DNA of 64,000 nt from Pseudobdellovibrionaceae bacterium (GCA_018663505.1 JABJQG010000053.1:1-64000); one strand, 5' to 3'; positions 53,612 to 63,396 are shown, numbered from the stretch's first letter. The notes: generated by a model not told the origin, from the sequence alone. Numbers and translations are program-made.

Positions 53612-54040
53612 TTAAAATTTCTGACCCAATAAAGCCTTATAAGCTGTGGCATAGTACTTCATTTGCTTAACCATTGCTGTTAAACCATTGGACCGATTTG
53701 CTGAAAGATGAGTATCTAAACCAATTTCCGAAATAAAAGAGGTGTCTGTGTGAAGCACTTCATCAGGAGTCTGATTAGAGTATATTTGAATTAACAAATT
53801 TACTAAACCCTTTGCAATTAAAGCGTCGCTATCAGCCTCAAATACAATTTTCTCTTCATCATTAAGGTTAGCGACTAGCCACACCTGAGATTGACAACCA
53901 TTCACTAAATTATCCTTGGACTTTTGATCTTCATTCAGATTACCGCCCTCTTTGCCCATTTGGATTATTTTTTTATAACGATCTTCCCAATCAGACATAC
54001 TTCTAAAATCATTTATAATTTCCTCTAAAGACTGTGACAT
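53612..54040 (-). CDS. sufE: SufE-family sulfur acceptor
   Basis: SufE takes persulfide sulfur from the Cys desulfurase SufS for Fe-S cluster assembly. The product of about 142 residues shows the active-site Cys in NLVNGCQSQVWLVA (near residue 50), the start NDFRSMSDWEDRYKKII and a SufE end (GLTAMVKQMKYYATAYKAL). It follows the tricorn-like gene directly; I choose ATG 54040 (AGGTGG before it) over a GTG six bases upstream. Clusters made here would serve NosG/NosH, among others. Confidence 0.9.
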   Translation of the reverse strand: MSQSLEEIINDFRSMSDWEDRYKKIIQMGKEGGNLNEDQKSKDNLVNGCQSQVWLVANLNDEEKIVFEADSDALIAKGLVNLLIQIYSNQTPDEVLHTDTSFISEIGLDTHLSANRSNGLTAMVKQMKYYATAYKALLGQKF

Positions 54041-54046
54041 ATCCAC

Positions 54047-57000
54047 CTACCCTTTATGTTCCATTTTTAATGGAGGATTAGTTTTAAATTCTGCTAAAGC
54101 TACTTCTATTCCCTTATCTAACTGAGGATCTCTTCCTTTTGCACAGTCCTCTGGCATAATATCAATTTCAATATCAGGCTCTGTACCATAATTTTCCAAC
54201 CCTGGCCCCACATCTTTATAAAATGCAGCAAACTCAGGCTGTGAAGTGGTTGTCCCTTCAATTAACATATTTCGTGGCCAAATACCAACCACTCCACCCC
54301 ATGTTCTTTTACCGATAAGCTTTCCTAGCTTCATAAGCTTAAAGCCGTGGCTAAACATATCTCCATCACTGCCAGCCATTTCATTAGTTAAACACACCAT
54401 AGGGCCTCTTACAGCACTGGTGGGGTAGCTAAACTTTGAAAACCATCTTGATTCATCCCAACCAATTTGGCGTTGGGCCAAAATTCTTAATATAAACTGA
54501 GAAATAGATCCACCACCGTTATAACGAACATCCACAACCATCCCCTCGTAATCTAACTCGGAGTAAAAGTTTCTATTAAACTCCGAATATCCCTGAACAT
54601 ACATATCTGGAATATGGATGTAACCCAACTTCCCTTTTGATTTTTCATGCACATAAGCTTTATTTTTCTCTACCCATTGCCTGTATAATACCTTTAAGTC
54701 TGTTGAAATAGGTTGCACCACAACCTCTTCAAGACTTTTTTCTTTTCTTCTAAAAATTTCCAAGCATACATTTGTATTTACCTTATTTTCTAGAAGCTCT
54801 TCTATGGAAACTTCTCCAGTAAAAATATGACCATCTAATCCTAAAATTAAATCACCTGGCTTTAATTGAACACCCGTTTTATTTAAAGGTGAGTCTAGTT
54901 CTGATATCCAGCTCTCACCTGAATAAATCTCAAGAATTTCATACATATTTTTTTCTGCAATAAATTTAAGTTTCGCGCCCAGCTTACCTACTTTATTGCC
55001 ATTGGTGAATCTATAATAATCTCCACCGTATTCATAGGCATGGGAGGTTCTTAATTCTCCTTGCATTTCCCAAGCTAAATCTGAAAACTCACTACGTGTG
55101 TTTATTTTTTCTAAAAGTGGAAGATAATCAAAGTATACACTTTCCCAATCTACACCATTCATTTTAGTATCCCAAAAATGTTCTTTCTGCAGCACCCAAG
55201 CCTCTTGGTACATTTGCTGCCATTCCCAACGTGGGTCCACATATATTTGCAAATGGTTGAGATTTACCCAACCATCTTTTTTATCAGCCTTCATACCTTC
55301 ATGCGGCTTAGAGTCCGTGGGCACTAACCTTAATCCGTTCTCTGTATCAATTAAAATCCACTGCAAATCTTCGCTCAAATTAAATCCATAAGAAGAGCCT
55401 TCGTACACATCAACATTGTTAGAATTAAAGTTATAACAATAGAGGTCCGTCTCCCCATTACCTTCACCCCAGTTACTGGGCCAAGGGTCATAATAATCAT
55501 TGGAAATTCTTGTATAAAACAGTTTGTCTTCCACCGCTCTTAAATAAGCATAGGAACCTTGTGGTATATCCAGCGCTCGTACACGATGCTCGATACCATC
55601 AAAATCAATTTTAACATGGCTGAGCTTATGCTTCTTTTTTTCTTTTTCTTTTTTCTCTGCATCCTCGTCTTCGGGCTCAAAATGTAAATGTTGCTGTAAA
55701 AGCTTATCCCTCTCCTTAGTGAGGTTCACCATATATATTTTTTCTGGCCTAGAGATCATTGGCTCGTAAGGGTGTTCGTTAAATTCTGGTAAGAACTCTC
55801 GTTGTCCCACAAAAAACAGATATTTTCCTGTTGGGTCAAAGGTTGGGCGACTATCTGCCAAGAATGGTTTTAGTAAAAAACGTGAAGTCTTGGTTTTAAA
55901 ATCATAAACTTTTATACCAATACGGTTCACAGATTCTGATGTTGTGTAAGCCAAGTAGGCTCCATCCGGATTCCAGGTTAAATCAGAAATAAAAAAATGG
56001 GCGTTTCTTTCGATGAGTGTTCTTTTTCTTTTTTTAACATCAAGTAGCCATAGCTCGCTGCGTTCATTACATACAGCCACAAATGGTTTCACTGGGTGAG
56101 GAACTATTTGTTTAATCTTCCCCCAATCCGTATTGGGAGCAATAATTTGTTGCTCATTAGTCAAACTGTCTATGACAACAATTTGCTCTTCCATGTTTTC
56201 GTTGAGAGCTATGGATACAATTTCTCGATCAGTAGCCCAGGTGGCTTTTTTGTAGCGAGTTTGTAAATCACCTAATCTTTTTGATTTCTGACTCCATGGA
56301 GTGGTTACATAAATCTGTCCACGAGTGGTTAACAAAATTCGGTCGCCCTTATGTGCAAGATTATAATGTTGCATATAGCGCTCGCCGTCTTCAAAACGAC
56401 ATACGGATTGCTTAAAATGACTACCCACTTTTATTTCAATTTTTTTACTTTCATTAGTTTTAATATTCAGTTTAAAAATATCTCCACCACATTGGTAAAC
56501 AAAATGATCTCCAAAGCTTTGAAAGTTTCTTACATAATAATCTTGTTGAAAGCTATGAGCTTTTACTCGTCGCCCGTGAATATCAGAAGAGTAAATCTGA
56601 GCACGGTCTTCATGGTCGGAGATGAAATACACACGGTCATTATGAAGCTTTGGGTTACAAAAGTTGGACTTCAATTTTTTTAAAATTTCTTTAAAATCCT
56701 CTTTTTTATTTTTAATAAAAATTTTGCCAACTGTTCCTCCACGGTAGCCCTTCCAACGTGCCGGGTCTCCCATCTCACGGCCAAGTAGAGAAACACCATT
56801 TTGTGTTTCAAAAACTTGACCCTTGCCGTAGCTAATGGGGGTCATCTTGAAAGTTTCCACATTAATTTCAAACAAAGTGGTCACACGTCCAATTGATGTA
56901 GAATTTTTATCTGAATGCACTATTAAAGTAGTTGCGTTCTTCCACCCAGAAATCCCAAGACGTCCACCACAGTAAGTAAGGCGCTGTTGAAAGCCCCCTT

Positions 57001-57217
57001 CTATGGGCATAAGATAAATATCGTTTTGTCCAGTCTCACTATTAATAAAAGCAACAGCCTGACCATCCGGAGAAATAAACGGAGAAGTACAAATCCCCTC
57101 ACTAGTGGTTAATCGCTGAGCCTGACCTCCCTGCAGAGATACTTTCCATAAATTATCATCGGTAACAAAAATAATAGTTTCATCGTGTAAACTAGGCCAA
57201 CGTAAATAAGCACTCAT
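54047..57217 (-). CDS. tricorn-like protease with S41 catalytic domain
   Basis: The product of about 1,056 residues has an N-terminal beta-propeller of WD-like repeats (SPFISPDGQAVAFINSETGQ, ISPDGQ..., LTWNPDGAYLAYTTSES), a second propeller, a charged KKEKEKKKHK linker near 550 and a PDZ domain (KPGDLILGLDGHIFTGEVSI). The S41 peptidase core includes the catalytic Ser in EMAGSDGDMFSHGF and the RYNGGGSISQF loop. Tricorn degrades oligopeptides. No signal peptide is seen, so it is cytoplasmic. The start at 57217 (GAGGAAG upstream) fits better than 57256. Confidence 0.9.
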   Translation of the reverse strand: MSAYLRWPSLHDETIIFVTDDNLWKVSLQGGQAQRLTTSEGICTSPFISPDGQAVAFINSETGQNDIYLMPIEGGFQQRLTYCGGRLGISGWKNATTLIVHSDKNSTSIGRVTTLFEINVETFKMTPISYGKGQVFETQNGVSLLGREMGDPARWKGYRGGTVGKIFIKNKKEDFKEILKKLKSNFCNPKLHNDRVYFISDHEDRAQIYSSDIHGRRVKAHSFQQDYYVRNFQSFGDHFVYQCGGDIFKLNIKTNESKKIEIKVGSHFKQSVCRFEDGERYMQHYNLAHKGDRILLTTRGQIYVTTPWSQKSKRLGDLQTRYKKATWATDREIVSIALNENMEEQIVVIDSLTNEQQIIAPNTDWGKIKQIVPHPVKPFVAVCNERSELWLLDVKKRKRTLIERNAHFFISDLTWNPDGAYLAYTTSESVNRIGIKVYDFKTKTSRFLLKPFLADSRPTFDPTGKYLFFVGQREFLPEFNEHPYEPMISRPEKIYMVNLTKERDKLLQQHLHFEPEDEDAEKKEKEKKKHKLSHVKIDFDGIEHRVRALDIPQGSYAYLRAVEDKLFYTRISNDYYDPWPSNWGEGNGETDLYCYNFNSNNVDVYEGSSYGFNLSEDLQWILIDTENGLRLVPTDSKPHEGMKADKKDGWVNLNHLQIYVDPRWEWQQMYQEAWVLQKEHFWDTKMNGVDWESVYFDYLPLLEKINTRSEFSDLAWEMQGELRTSHAYEYGGDYYRFTNGNKVGKLGAKLKFIAEKNMYEILEIYSGESWISELDSPLNKTGVQLKPGDLILGLDGHIFTGEVSIEELLENKVNTNVCLEIFRRKEKSLEEVVVQPISTDLKVLYRQWVEKNKAYVHEKSKGKLGYIHIPDMYVQGYSEFNRNFYSELDYEGMVVDVRYNGGGSISQFILRILAQRQIGWDESRWFSKFSYPTSAVRGPMVCLTNEMAGSDGDMFSHGFKLMKLGKLIGKRTWGGVVGIWPRNMLIEGTTTSQPEFAAFYKDVGPGLENYGTEPDIEIDIMPEDCAKGRDPQLDKGIEVALAEFKTNPPLKMEHKG

Positions 57218-57317
57218 ATTCTTCCTCTCAAGGTATGGACACACTTCTGTGCCCATACTGTGTCATTTTTAAATTCAAAAGCTTCTCAGCTGTAATGATC
57301 TGATTCTGAGGGTGAGA

Positions 57318-57620
57318 TCAATTACTATAAGATTGCAAAAAATCTTCTAATTGTTTTTTTAGCTGAGGGTTAACAGCGGTAAATTCTAAACCAATTTTCA
57401 ACTTATCTAAACGGATAAATTTTCCGGGTATAACAAGTCCTTGTACTACAACTTCACCATCAAAACTGGTTAGTAGATCATCTGGAAAATCTGTGCATTC
57501 CAAAAATGCTCCAGACATTGACATGTCTAATATATTGGCCTTAATTTCCCAAGGGTTCAACGTACAAGGGGCATCTATCTTAACTCTTGGTTCTCTGGTG
57601 GATGGAACGTCATTGCTCAT
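57318..57620 (-). CDS. PilZ-domain c-di-GMP receptor
   Basis: The 100-residue PilZ domain has an N-terminal Arg-rich segment (REPRVKIDAP) and the consensus DMSMSGAFLEC, both used to bind c-di-GMP, then a standard six-strand core ending in GLEFTAVNP. The first Arg motif (R-x-x-x-R) is only partly conserved (TREPRVKI). It likely reads c-di-GMP that the HD-GYP enzyme at 45386 destroys. It lies between the tricorn-like gene and aroC, on the same strand. Confidence 0.88.
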   Translation of the reverse strand: MSNDVPSTREPRVKIDAPCTLNPWEIKANILDMSMSGAFLECTDFPDDLLTSFDGEVVVQGLVIPGKFIRLDKLKIGLEFTAVNPQLKKQLEDFLQSYSN

Positions 57621-57735
57621 ATTGGTTTACCTTTATTAATCTAAATTACTTTTGTCTATCTTGCTAAATTTAGCTCACAAGTTTTTACTTGTATATATGA
57701 AACTCAAACTATTGGGGGTTTAGCATTTGAGGAAC

Positions 57736-58818
57736 TCAAACCCGATCTAATCTTTTCCAAAGAAGATGATCAGCAATTACTAACCAGGTCATAGACTCCA
57801 CAACAGGCAATGCTCTTAGTACCACGCATGGGTCGTGACGTCCTTTTTTGGCAATATCCAGAACGCTAGATGGTGGTTTAAAAGCCACTTTGAAATTTAA
57901 TAGCTCCCCAGTGGTAATCCCGCCACTATCTCCACCATAACTTTTGGAGTTTTCTTGTTTATGCAATTCAGATCCCTTTGCAATGGCATTTTGAAAGCCA
58001 TCACCAATCTCAAAACCCGAAGTAGAACCAATACTTAACATAGCAGAAGCTAAATCAGCTTTAAATTTATGAAAAACAGGTTGTCCCAAGCCTTTGGGCA
58101 AACCTGTAACTTGCACTGAAGCTACACCACCATAGCTTTCACCCAATTCTTTAGCTTGAATAAGTAAGTCTCTTAAATTACGAATCTTTTTAAATTCCTC
58201 ACTCGTTAAATCAGAGGGATTATCAGAAGTATTTTTTAAATTAGATTTTTGTTCAATTAAGGCCGTAAAACTACTTTCGGCCCCTTGTGCACTCAGGGAA
58301 GCCTCAAACTCTTCCATAGAGGCAAAAACCAAATCATAAATAGCAGAAGGAAAGCATTCTATTGAAACCCCAGGTAAGGATTGCTTAACAAACATCTCTG
58401 CAACAGAGCCAGCTAACACACGTGCCAAAGTTTCTCTCCCAGAGGATCTACCGCCACCTCGGTGGTCCACATGATCAAATTTAGCTTTCCAAACATCATC
58501 GGCATGACCAACTCTTGGCTGAGTTTTTATGTCATCATAATCTGCTGAGCGTTGATTTTGGTTTTTCACAACCATTGCAATAGGGGTACCAAGAGTCACA
58601 CTCTCAAAAACACCGCTGAGAATCTCTGGCAAGTCTTGCTCTTTGCGATCACTGACTAACATAGATCCACCAGGAGCCCGTCGCTTCAAATTAGAAAGTA
58701 ATAACTGTTCATCCCACTTAACACCAGAAGGACACCCATGCACAACAACACCCACGCCGTCACCATGGCTCTCACCAAAGCTACTCAGCTTAAATAAATG
58801 TCCAAAATCATTAGCCAT
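57736..58818 (-). CDS. aroC: chorismate synthase
   Basis: This shikimate-pathway enzyme makes chorismate from EPSP with reduced FMN. The ATG at 58818 begins MANDFGHLFKLSSFGESHGD, the standard family start. The FMN/phosphate motifs DHRGGGRSSGRETLARVLAG, SYGGDSGGITTGELLN and GRHDPCVVLRALPVVESM complete it. About 360 residues is normal. A GTG at 58833 could extend it by five residues. It is divergent from the RAYT gene. Confidence 0.95.
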   Translation of the reverse strand: MANDFGHLFKLSSFGESHGDGVGVVVHGCPSGVKWDEQLLLSNLKRRAPGGSMLVSDRKEQDLPEILSGVFESVTLGTPIAMVVKNQNQRSADYDDIKTQPRVGHADDVWKAKFDHVDHRGGGRSSGRETLARVLAGSVAEMFVKQSLPGVSIECFPSAIYDLVFASMEEFEASLSAQGAESSFTALIEQKSNLKNTSDNPSDLTSEEFKKIRNLRDLLIQAKELGESYGGVASVQVTGLPKGLGQPVFHKFKADLASAMLSIGSTSGFEIGDGFQNAIAKGSELHKQENSKSYGGDSGGITTGELLNFKVAFKPPSSVLDIAKKGRHDPCVVLRALPVVESMTWLVIADHLLWKRLDRV

Positions 58819-58838
58819 AAACCCATTTAACACACACA

Positions 58839-58871
58839 GTCACAAAAAGGTACGCCGATACTTTTTGCGAC
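58839..58871 (+). repeat. RAYT-associated hairpin, left copy
   Basis: This 33-base element ends in TGCGAC and begins GTCAC. Its reverse complement matches the right copy at 59583-59615 with two mismatches, so the two flank the RAYT gene as inverted repeats. Each is itself an imperfect hairpin (outer arms GTCGCAAAAA / TTTTTGCGAC). The core GGTACGCCG is also half of the palindrome at 2105. Confidence 0.85.
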
Positions 58872-58947
58872 CACCAGCGTCGTCACCTCCAATAATCAGA
58901 AACTCTTAAGCGTAGTCGTCCGGCACAAATGTTGAACTTACTTTAGC

Positions 58948-59583
58948 ATGGCTAGAAAAAAGATGATTATCACCCATGAATACCCCTACCACATTGTGGC
59001 TCGCTCAAATAATAAAGAGTGGTTCTACCTCCCCATTAATGACTGTTGGGAAATCTTTTCGTTTTTACTTATAAAAATTAATCTTAAATTTAAATTCCAA
59101 ATCCACTCTTTTATTTTAATGAATAACCACTATCATCTTATTGGTACGGCTTCCGAACATTTCCCCTTGCCACAAGTTATGGAGTGGTTTCAAAGGTCAG
59201 CAAACCGGATAATTAATGATAAAGCTAAACGAGTGAACCACCTTTTTGGAGGCCCGTACCGAGCAACTCTAATCAATGGAGAAGCTCAATTTTATCAAGT
59301 GACCAAGTACCTTTATCGGAATCCTATTTCTGCTAAACTTACGTCCAAAGTTGAAGACTATCCCTATACAACTATCGTACCCACCAATATCCCCCTATCT
59401 TCACCCTCAACAGGAATTGCGGCATTTTTACCAAAAAACTATGATCAATTATTAATATATTTGAATGAAAGCTATACATGCCAAGAGAAGGAGATCCTTG
59501 ATGCTGCCATAAAAAAATCTATTTTTAAGGTTTCCTCTCGAATATCAAATGAGCTAAAAGATAAACTGATTTTTTGCATGTAG
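58948..59583 (+). mobile_element. REP-associated tyrosine transposase (RAYT, Y1/HUH)
   Basis: The 211-residue product is an IS200-like Y1 transposase of the RAYT branch. It has the HUH metal motif HSFILMNNHYHLIG and a likely catalytic Tyr in TKYLYRNPIS (near residue 120). The N-terminal YPYHIVARSNNKEWF pattern is typical. RAYTs move or maintain REP hairpins, and this one is bounded by inverted hairpins; its stop codon TAG overlaps the right hairpin. It is a probably domesticated single gene rather than an insertion sequence. Confidence 0.88.
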
Positions 59584-59615
59584 TCGCAATAAGTATCGGC
59601 GTACCTTTTTGCGAC
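59583..59615 (+). repeat. RAYT-associated hairpin, right copy
   Basis: GTCGCAATAAGTATCGGCGT, then ACCTTTTTGCGAC, is the inverted match to the left copy. It starts with the last G of the RAYT stop codon. The ends pair as a hairpin with a TCGGCG loop region and could also terminate transcription before the next gene at 59637. Confidence 0.85.
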
Positions 59616-59636
59616 TCATGATGTTAGGGTGATTTT

Positions 59637-60428
59637 ATGGATAAGGCATTTTTTATTTCTATTCCGCATTCGGGGGAACAAGTTCCTGAAAAGACACCTT
59701 GGCTGCATGGACTGAGTGAGCCACACCTTATGAGAGATGTGGACCGCTTTGTGGATGTGCTCTACCAGCCAGCCATTGATAAACTTGAACTCAATTCTAT
59801 AAAAACCCAGTGGCATCGTTATGTCACTGATCTTAACCGACTTCCTGGGGATATCGACGAAACTGCGGTTATTGGAGCTCCTAATAAAGTGGGCACCTTC
59901 CCTATTGGTCTTCACTGGACCAAAACAACTCAAGACGAACCACTTATCACTGAACCCATGAGTTTTGAGTTACATCAACAGCTTCTAGACAAATATTTTT
60001 ATCCCTTTCACGAGGACGTAAAAAAAATATACTCTTATTACTTCAAGCAAGGTCATAAAAAAGTTTACCAATTGGACGCCCACAGCATGCCTTCCTGGGG
60101 CACATCTGCACACAAAGATCCTGGAAAGGAGCGGCCCGAAATAGTCATTAGCGATTTTCATAGTGTCAGCTGCGAAGAGTCTTACAAAAATTTAGTTATA
60201 ACGGCTTATGAAAAAGCCGGTTTTCAAGTGGGTTATAACTTTCCCTATGTGGGTGGTCGAGTGACGCAAACTTATGGCAAGCCAGATGTAGGGCAACATG
60301 CCATACAGGTGGAAATGCGCAGAAACCTGTATATGAATGAAGAAACAAAGCAACTTGAAGGTCAAAAATCTAAAGAAATTCAATTAAAAGTCTTAGAAGC
60401 AATATCCCACATCCGAAAAAATCTCTAA
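59637..60428 (+). CDS. N-formylglutamate amidohydrolase family protein
   Basis: The 263-residue product belongs to the HutG-type N-formylglutamate amidohydrolase/peptidase family. It has ISIPHSGEQVPE with a zinc-binding His at the start, RDVDRFVDVLYQPAIDKL, TDLNRLPGDIDETAV, YQLDAHSMPSWG with the DAHSM motif and HAIQVEMRRNLYM. In His degradation it releases formate from N-formylglutamate. No hut genes are nearby, so the substrate is uncertain. It follows the RAYT element. Confidence 0.88.
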   Translation: MDKAFFISIPHSGEQVPEKTPWLHGLSEPHLMRDVDRFVDVLYQPAIDKLELNSIKTQWHRYVTDLNRLPGDIDETAVIGAPNKVGTFPIGLHWTKTTQDEPLITEPMSFELHQQLLDKYFYPFHEDVKKIYSYYFKQGHKKVYQLDAHSMPSWGTSAHKDPGKERPEIVISDFHSVSCEESYKNLVITAYEKAGFQVGYNFPYVGGRVTQTYGKPDVGQHAIQVEMRRNLYMNEETKQLEGQKSKEIQLKVLEAISHIRKNL

Positions 60429-60536
60429 GAGTTGTCTTTTGTGCATTAAAAGTGCTAAGGCTTATATCGTATTAAAATAGATCGTAAATAGTATTTATAA
60501 TTTGAACTTACTTAATTGCGTACTTACGGAGATATT

Positions 60537-60860
60537 ATGGCTAATTTAGAGCTCACTGACTTTCAAAGAAAAACATATGAGTACTGCTCAAAAATACCCA
60601 AAGGCAAAGTGACCACTTACAAGCACCTGGCAATAGCCATGGGAAAACCAAAAGCTTTCCGTGCTGTTGGCAATGCGCTTAACAAAAATCCATTTGCTCC
60701 CAAAGTCCCCTGCCATAGAGTTGTTTCAAGTGACGGAACCCTTGGCGGCTTCGCCTATGGATCAGAGAGTAAGATTAAAATCTTAAAAAAAGAAGGCGTG
60801 GATGTTGCGGACAATAAGGTTATCAATTTTCAAAACAAAGTTTTTAGTTTTAAAAAATGA
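60537..60860 (+). CDS. O6-alkylguanine-DNA methyltransferase (Ogt/MGMT)
   Basis: The ATG at 60537 with ACGGAG is the start; an upstream frame start at 60516 lacks a site. The 107-residue product holds only the C-terminal methyltransferase domain: IPKGKVTTYKHLAIAMG, the active-site PCHRVVSSDGTLGGFAYG and a C-terminal KILKKEGVDV. The presence of Cys in PCHRV argues for a true suicide repair enzyme rather than an alkyltransferase-like protein (which has Trp there). The next gene overlaps by four bases. Confidence 0.9.
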   Translation: MANLELTDFQRKTYEYCSKIPKGKVTTYKHLAIAMGKPKAFRAVGNALNKNPFAPKVPCHRVVSSDGTLGGFAYGSESKIKILKKEGVDVADNKVINFQNKVFSFKK

Positions 60861-61477
60861 TTTCAAAAGAGCTTTTAACCTCAATTGAAAATCAACTGAG
60901 TGAGCATCTCAAATCTCAAGTTTATCTTTTTAGTAGCTACAATACCACAAGTACCCAATGGCTGAGTCAACATGAACTTGATTTTTACAACAGTATCGCT
61001 CCCCTAGCTAAAAAAAAATCATGGTTAAATAGTCGTTGTGCATTAAAAAAAGGTTTCGACTCTCTTCAAATAAATTCAAAAATACTTGATCTAAAGTTCC
61101 CTAGTCCAACCTGTTCTTTAACTCATTCTAAAGATTTTTCATTAGCCGCATTTACTCTTGATAATGAAAACAAAGGCATTGGGGTTGATCTTGAATTCGA
61201 CAGATCACCTAAACTCAATGGAGCTAAGTTTTTTCTAACTAATGAAGAGCTAGAAGCATACAATCACGTTGAAGACTTAAATAAAAAAAAAGAACTATAC
61301 CTTAAAATTTGGACAATTAAAGAGGCCTGCTTTAAAGCCTTTCCTCATAACAAAAACAAACGACTGAAAGACTTTCCATTAAACCTTGATTTTCCATCAG
61401 TGGGCTTGGCAAATAACTCCATAAAATATGCATTTATTAAGTTTGATAACATTTTTCTTAGCACGGCTATTTTTTGA
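60857..61477 (+). CDS. 4'-phosphopantetheinyl transferase
   Basis: The 206-residue product shows the Sfp/EntD-type motifs IGVDLEFDRSP (Mg-binding Asp and Glu) and KIWTIKEACFKAF, with the Lys/Glu pair that activates the acyl-carrier Ser. It loads CoA-derived arm onto carrier proteins, perhaps for lipid or secondary metabolism. It overlaps the methyltransferase by ATGA, so the two are translated together. No carrier protein or synthase is in the window. Confidence 0.87.
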   Translation: MISKELLTSIENQLSEHLKSQVYLFSSYNTTSTQWLSQHELDFYNSIAPLAKKKSWLNSRCALKKGFDSLQINSKILDLKFPSPTCSLTHSKDFSLAAFTLDNENKGIGVDLEFDRSPKLNGAKFFLTNEELEAYNHVEDLNKKKELYLKIWTIKEACFKAFPHNKNKRLKDFPLNLDFPSVGLANNSIKYAFIKFDNIFLSTAIF

Positions 61478-61550
61478 AAATAAGAAAATTAATAATTTAG
61501 TATTTAAGAAGGTTAATGCTTTTTATAGCCCACTGCATCCGCAAAAGATA

Positions 61551-61575
61551 CCTGGCACCTAGCTGGCACCTAGCT
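61551..61575 (+). repeat. short tandem repeat with the GGCACCTAGCT unit
   Basis: Two direct units of GGCACCTAGCT lie back to back after CCT, just downstream of the metalloprotease stop. On the other strand they read AGCTAGGTGCC, sharing the AGGTGCCAGCT core of the repeats at 6251 and 63498. This is probably a degenerate copy of the same element. Confidence 0.5.
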
Positions 61576-61587
61576 TCCTGACTTATT

Positions 61588-62697
61588 TTATAAAGCAAAT
61601 ACTCTATCCGCAATGGCATCTAGTTCATCTGGATCAAAACCATTCTTTTTAAGCTCTATAATTGCTTCATTTATATTTGTTATATATTTCCCAGCAAGTG
61701 CATGCCAAATATCTTTAAAAATCTCATCGGAGGTTTTATTTTTACTACCACTGACAACTAAGTTCCAAAAAAATGATCCAAGCCTTGTTTCATTTGCAGT
61801 TCCCTTACATACTTCAAGCAACTCTGTTTCATAGGATATTGTATCTGGAATATTAACAAAAGGAATTAATAATTCAGTTTTTGGATTGAGTAAGTAGATT
61901 AGGTTGTGAAAATAAGCATTTTGATCTTTCGGGTCTAAGAAAAGCCAAGCTGAAAAGAAATTAGCCATACCTTCTGTAAAAGCTAGTTTTTCATTAACAC
62001 ACTCAGTTCCTGAGTGACGTCCACCGATTTTTTTATTAATACCAGAATTCATAAAAACATAGTGGCCAATCTCATGCCCTATAAGTTCGTTCCAGCGGTT
62101 TTTAACTATTTCAGAATCAAGAGTAATGGTGCTAGCATGGGAATCTAGACCAACTGATAAATTATAGATTGATCTTGTGGCAGACCAGCGCATTGGAATT
62201 TTTTTCCAAGATTGCGGCCCCATTATTGAAATCATTCTTGAATGCACTTTTCCCAAAAGGTTCCAAAGCCAAAGCGCCCCCCCTTCTTCTGACTCTCCGG
62301 GTACTGTCACAAATCCATCACCACCACAACTAGCCTTAAAAACAAAAGAATCTACTTCCCCACGATCTAAATTGAAAATACGAAACAACTTATTGTCCAT
62401 AGTAGCTCTAAAAATTAAGGGTTTTGTAGATGCTGTGCAGTTTAACAAAAGCAGCCCTTGACTATCTGTTTCAAGGAAAATGTCTGGTTTTAATTCTTGA
62501 GTAATTATAAAGGGAAGACGGACGACAGGAATACGTATCCCATTTTCTATATAACTTATCGATACTTTAATCTTCATTTTCTTATTAAGAAGGCGGCTCA
62601 CATCAGTATTAGGAGTTCCTAACTTTAGAGCATAAGAATTACTGCTTAACAACACCAATATCAGTTTAAAAAATAAAATTCGTATTATTATTTTCAT
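61588..62697 (-). CDS. secreted zinc metalloprotease-like protein (HExxH)
   Basis: The start is ATG 62697 (MKIIIRILFFKLILVLLSSN signal), with AAGG upstream. The N-terminal 130 residues are strand-rich. The gluzincin-type site is WNELIGHEIGHYVFMNSG (His-Glu-x-x-His) followed about 30 residues later by EKLAFTEGMANFFSAWLF with the likely third ligand Glu. It should cut proteins in the periplasm or outside, as expected of a predator. The family was not pinned down. A 507-base gap lies upstream. Confidence 0.78.
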   Translation of the reverse strand: MKIIIRILFFKLILVLLSSNSYALKLGTPNTDVSRLLNKKMKIKVSISYIENGIRIPVVRLPFIITQELKPDIFLETDSQGLLLLNCTASTKPLIFRATMDNKLFRIFNLDRGEVDSFVFKASCGGDGFVTVPGESEEGGALWLWNLLGKVHSRMISIMGPQSWKKIPMRWSATRSIYNLSVGLDSHASTITLDSEIVKNRWNELIGHEIGHYVFMNSGINKKIGGRHSGTECVNEKLAFTEGMANFFSAWLFLDPKDQNAYFHNLIYLLNPKTELLIPFVNIPDTISYETELLEVCKGTANETRLGSFFWNLVVSGSKNKTSDEIFKDIWHALAGKYITNINEAIIELKKNGFDPDELDAIADRVFAL

Positions 62698-63204
62698 ATA
62701 TTTAACCTTCATCCAATAAATGATTTAGCAGCAACTATGGCATGTTATTATTGGTCATACACGATTAGGTCTACCATGTGGTATTTAGTGATGGTGATTT
62801 TATTTCGAACCATGTAAAATTGAAAAAAATGAGTTAAAAAATATCACTATTTTTGTTTCAGATTGTAAGCCTGAAGAATGACAGTATTTCTGAGGGAACA
62901 ATGTGTTCATTGACTCCTTTTACAATCACATTCATTCATTTCTGGTTACTCTAAAAATCATAGAAACATCTTCCTATACATTTAACGTCAGACACCTATC
63001 TTTTTGTAATTTTTTCATGAGAATCGCCCCCAATGGGCCTCAAGTTATGTTAATTTCTAAGCATTTATACAATTTTTGTTTTTCGTGAAAATAAGATATT
63101 TAGGTTATTGAATAAATTATAACATCAAAGGAAAATACACCCTTAATTCTTAAACTCGAATATACATATGTATAATTTGGCTAACATTGACCTAAGGATT
63201 TCTA
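62698..63204. other. 507-base gap with no convincing gene
   Basis: Two short open frames here (up to 61 codons) have no ribosome site and AT-rich random composition. No RNA gene, repeat or dyad stood out. The region must hold promoters for the metalloprotease and the small lipoprotein. Confidence 0.5.
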
Positions 63205-63396
63205 ATGAAAGTATTGTCGATTTTACTTTTAATAGCTTTAACCATATCAAGTTGTAGATCAAACAACGAGACTGATTCTATAACAATTGATCCCTCCAAC
63301 AATACTCTAAAACTTGCACGTGAAATGAATGTGGATCTTGGTGATGTATTAGTAGGATTAACAGTTGGAAGTAATGAAATATTTAGGCACTGCTAA
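63205..63396 (+). CDS. small lipoprotein, 63 aa, possibly truncated
   Basis: The signal and lipobox MKVLSILLLIALTISSC give Cys17, with AAGGA before the ATG. The mature part is only 46 residues (SNNETDSITIDPSNNTLKLA), ending in FRHC. The short length and lack of a folded domain suggest a truncated gene or a small surface peptide. It is next to the GGTGCC-type repeat at 63498. Confidence 0.5.
   Translation: MKVLSILLLIALTISSCRSNNETDSITIDPSNNTLKLAREMNVDLGDVLVGLTVGSNEIFRHC

Noticed and set aside
62903-63088. 61-codon plus-strand frame in the 507-base gap
   Set aside because: No ribosome site, random-looking composition and no neighbour to support it.
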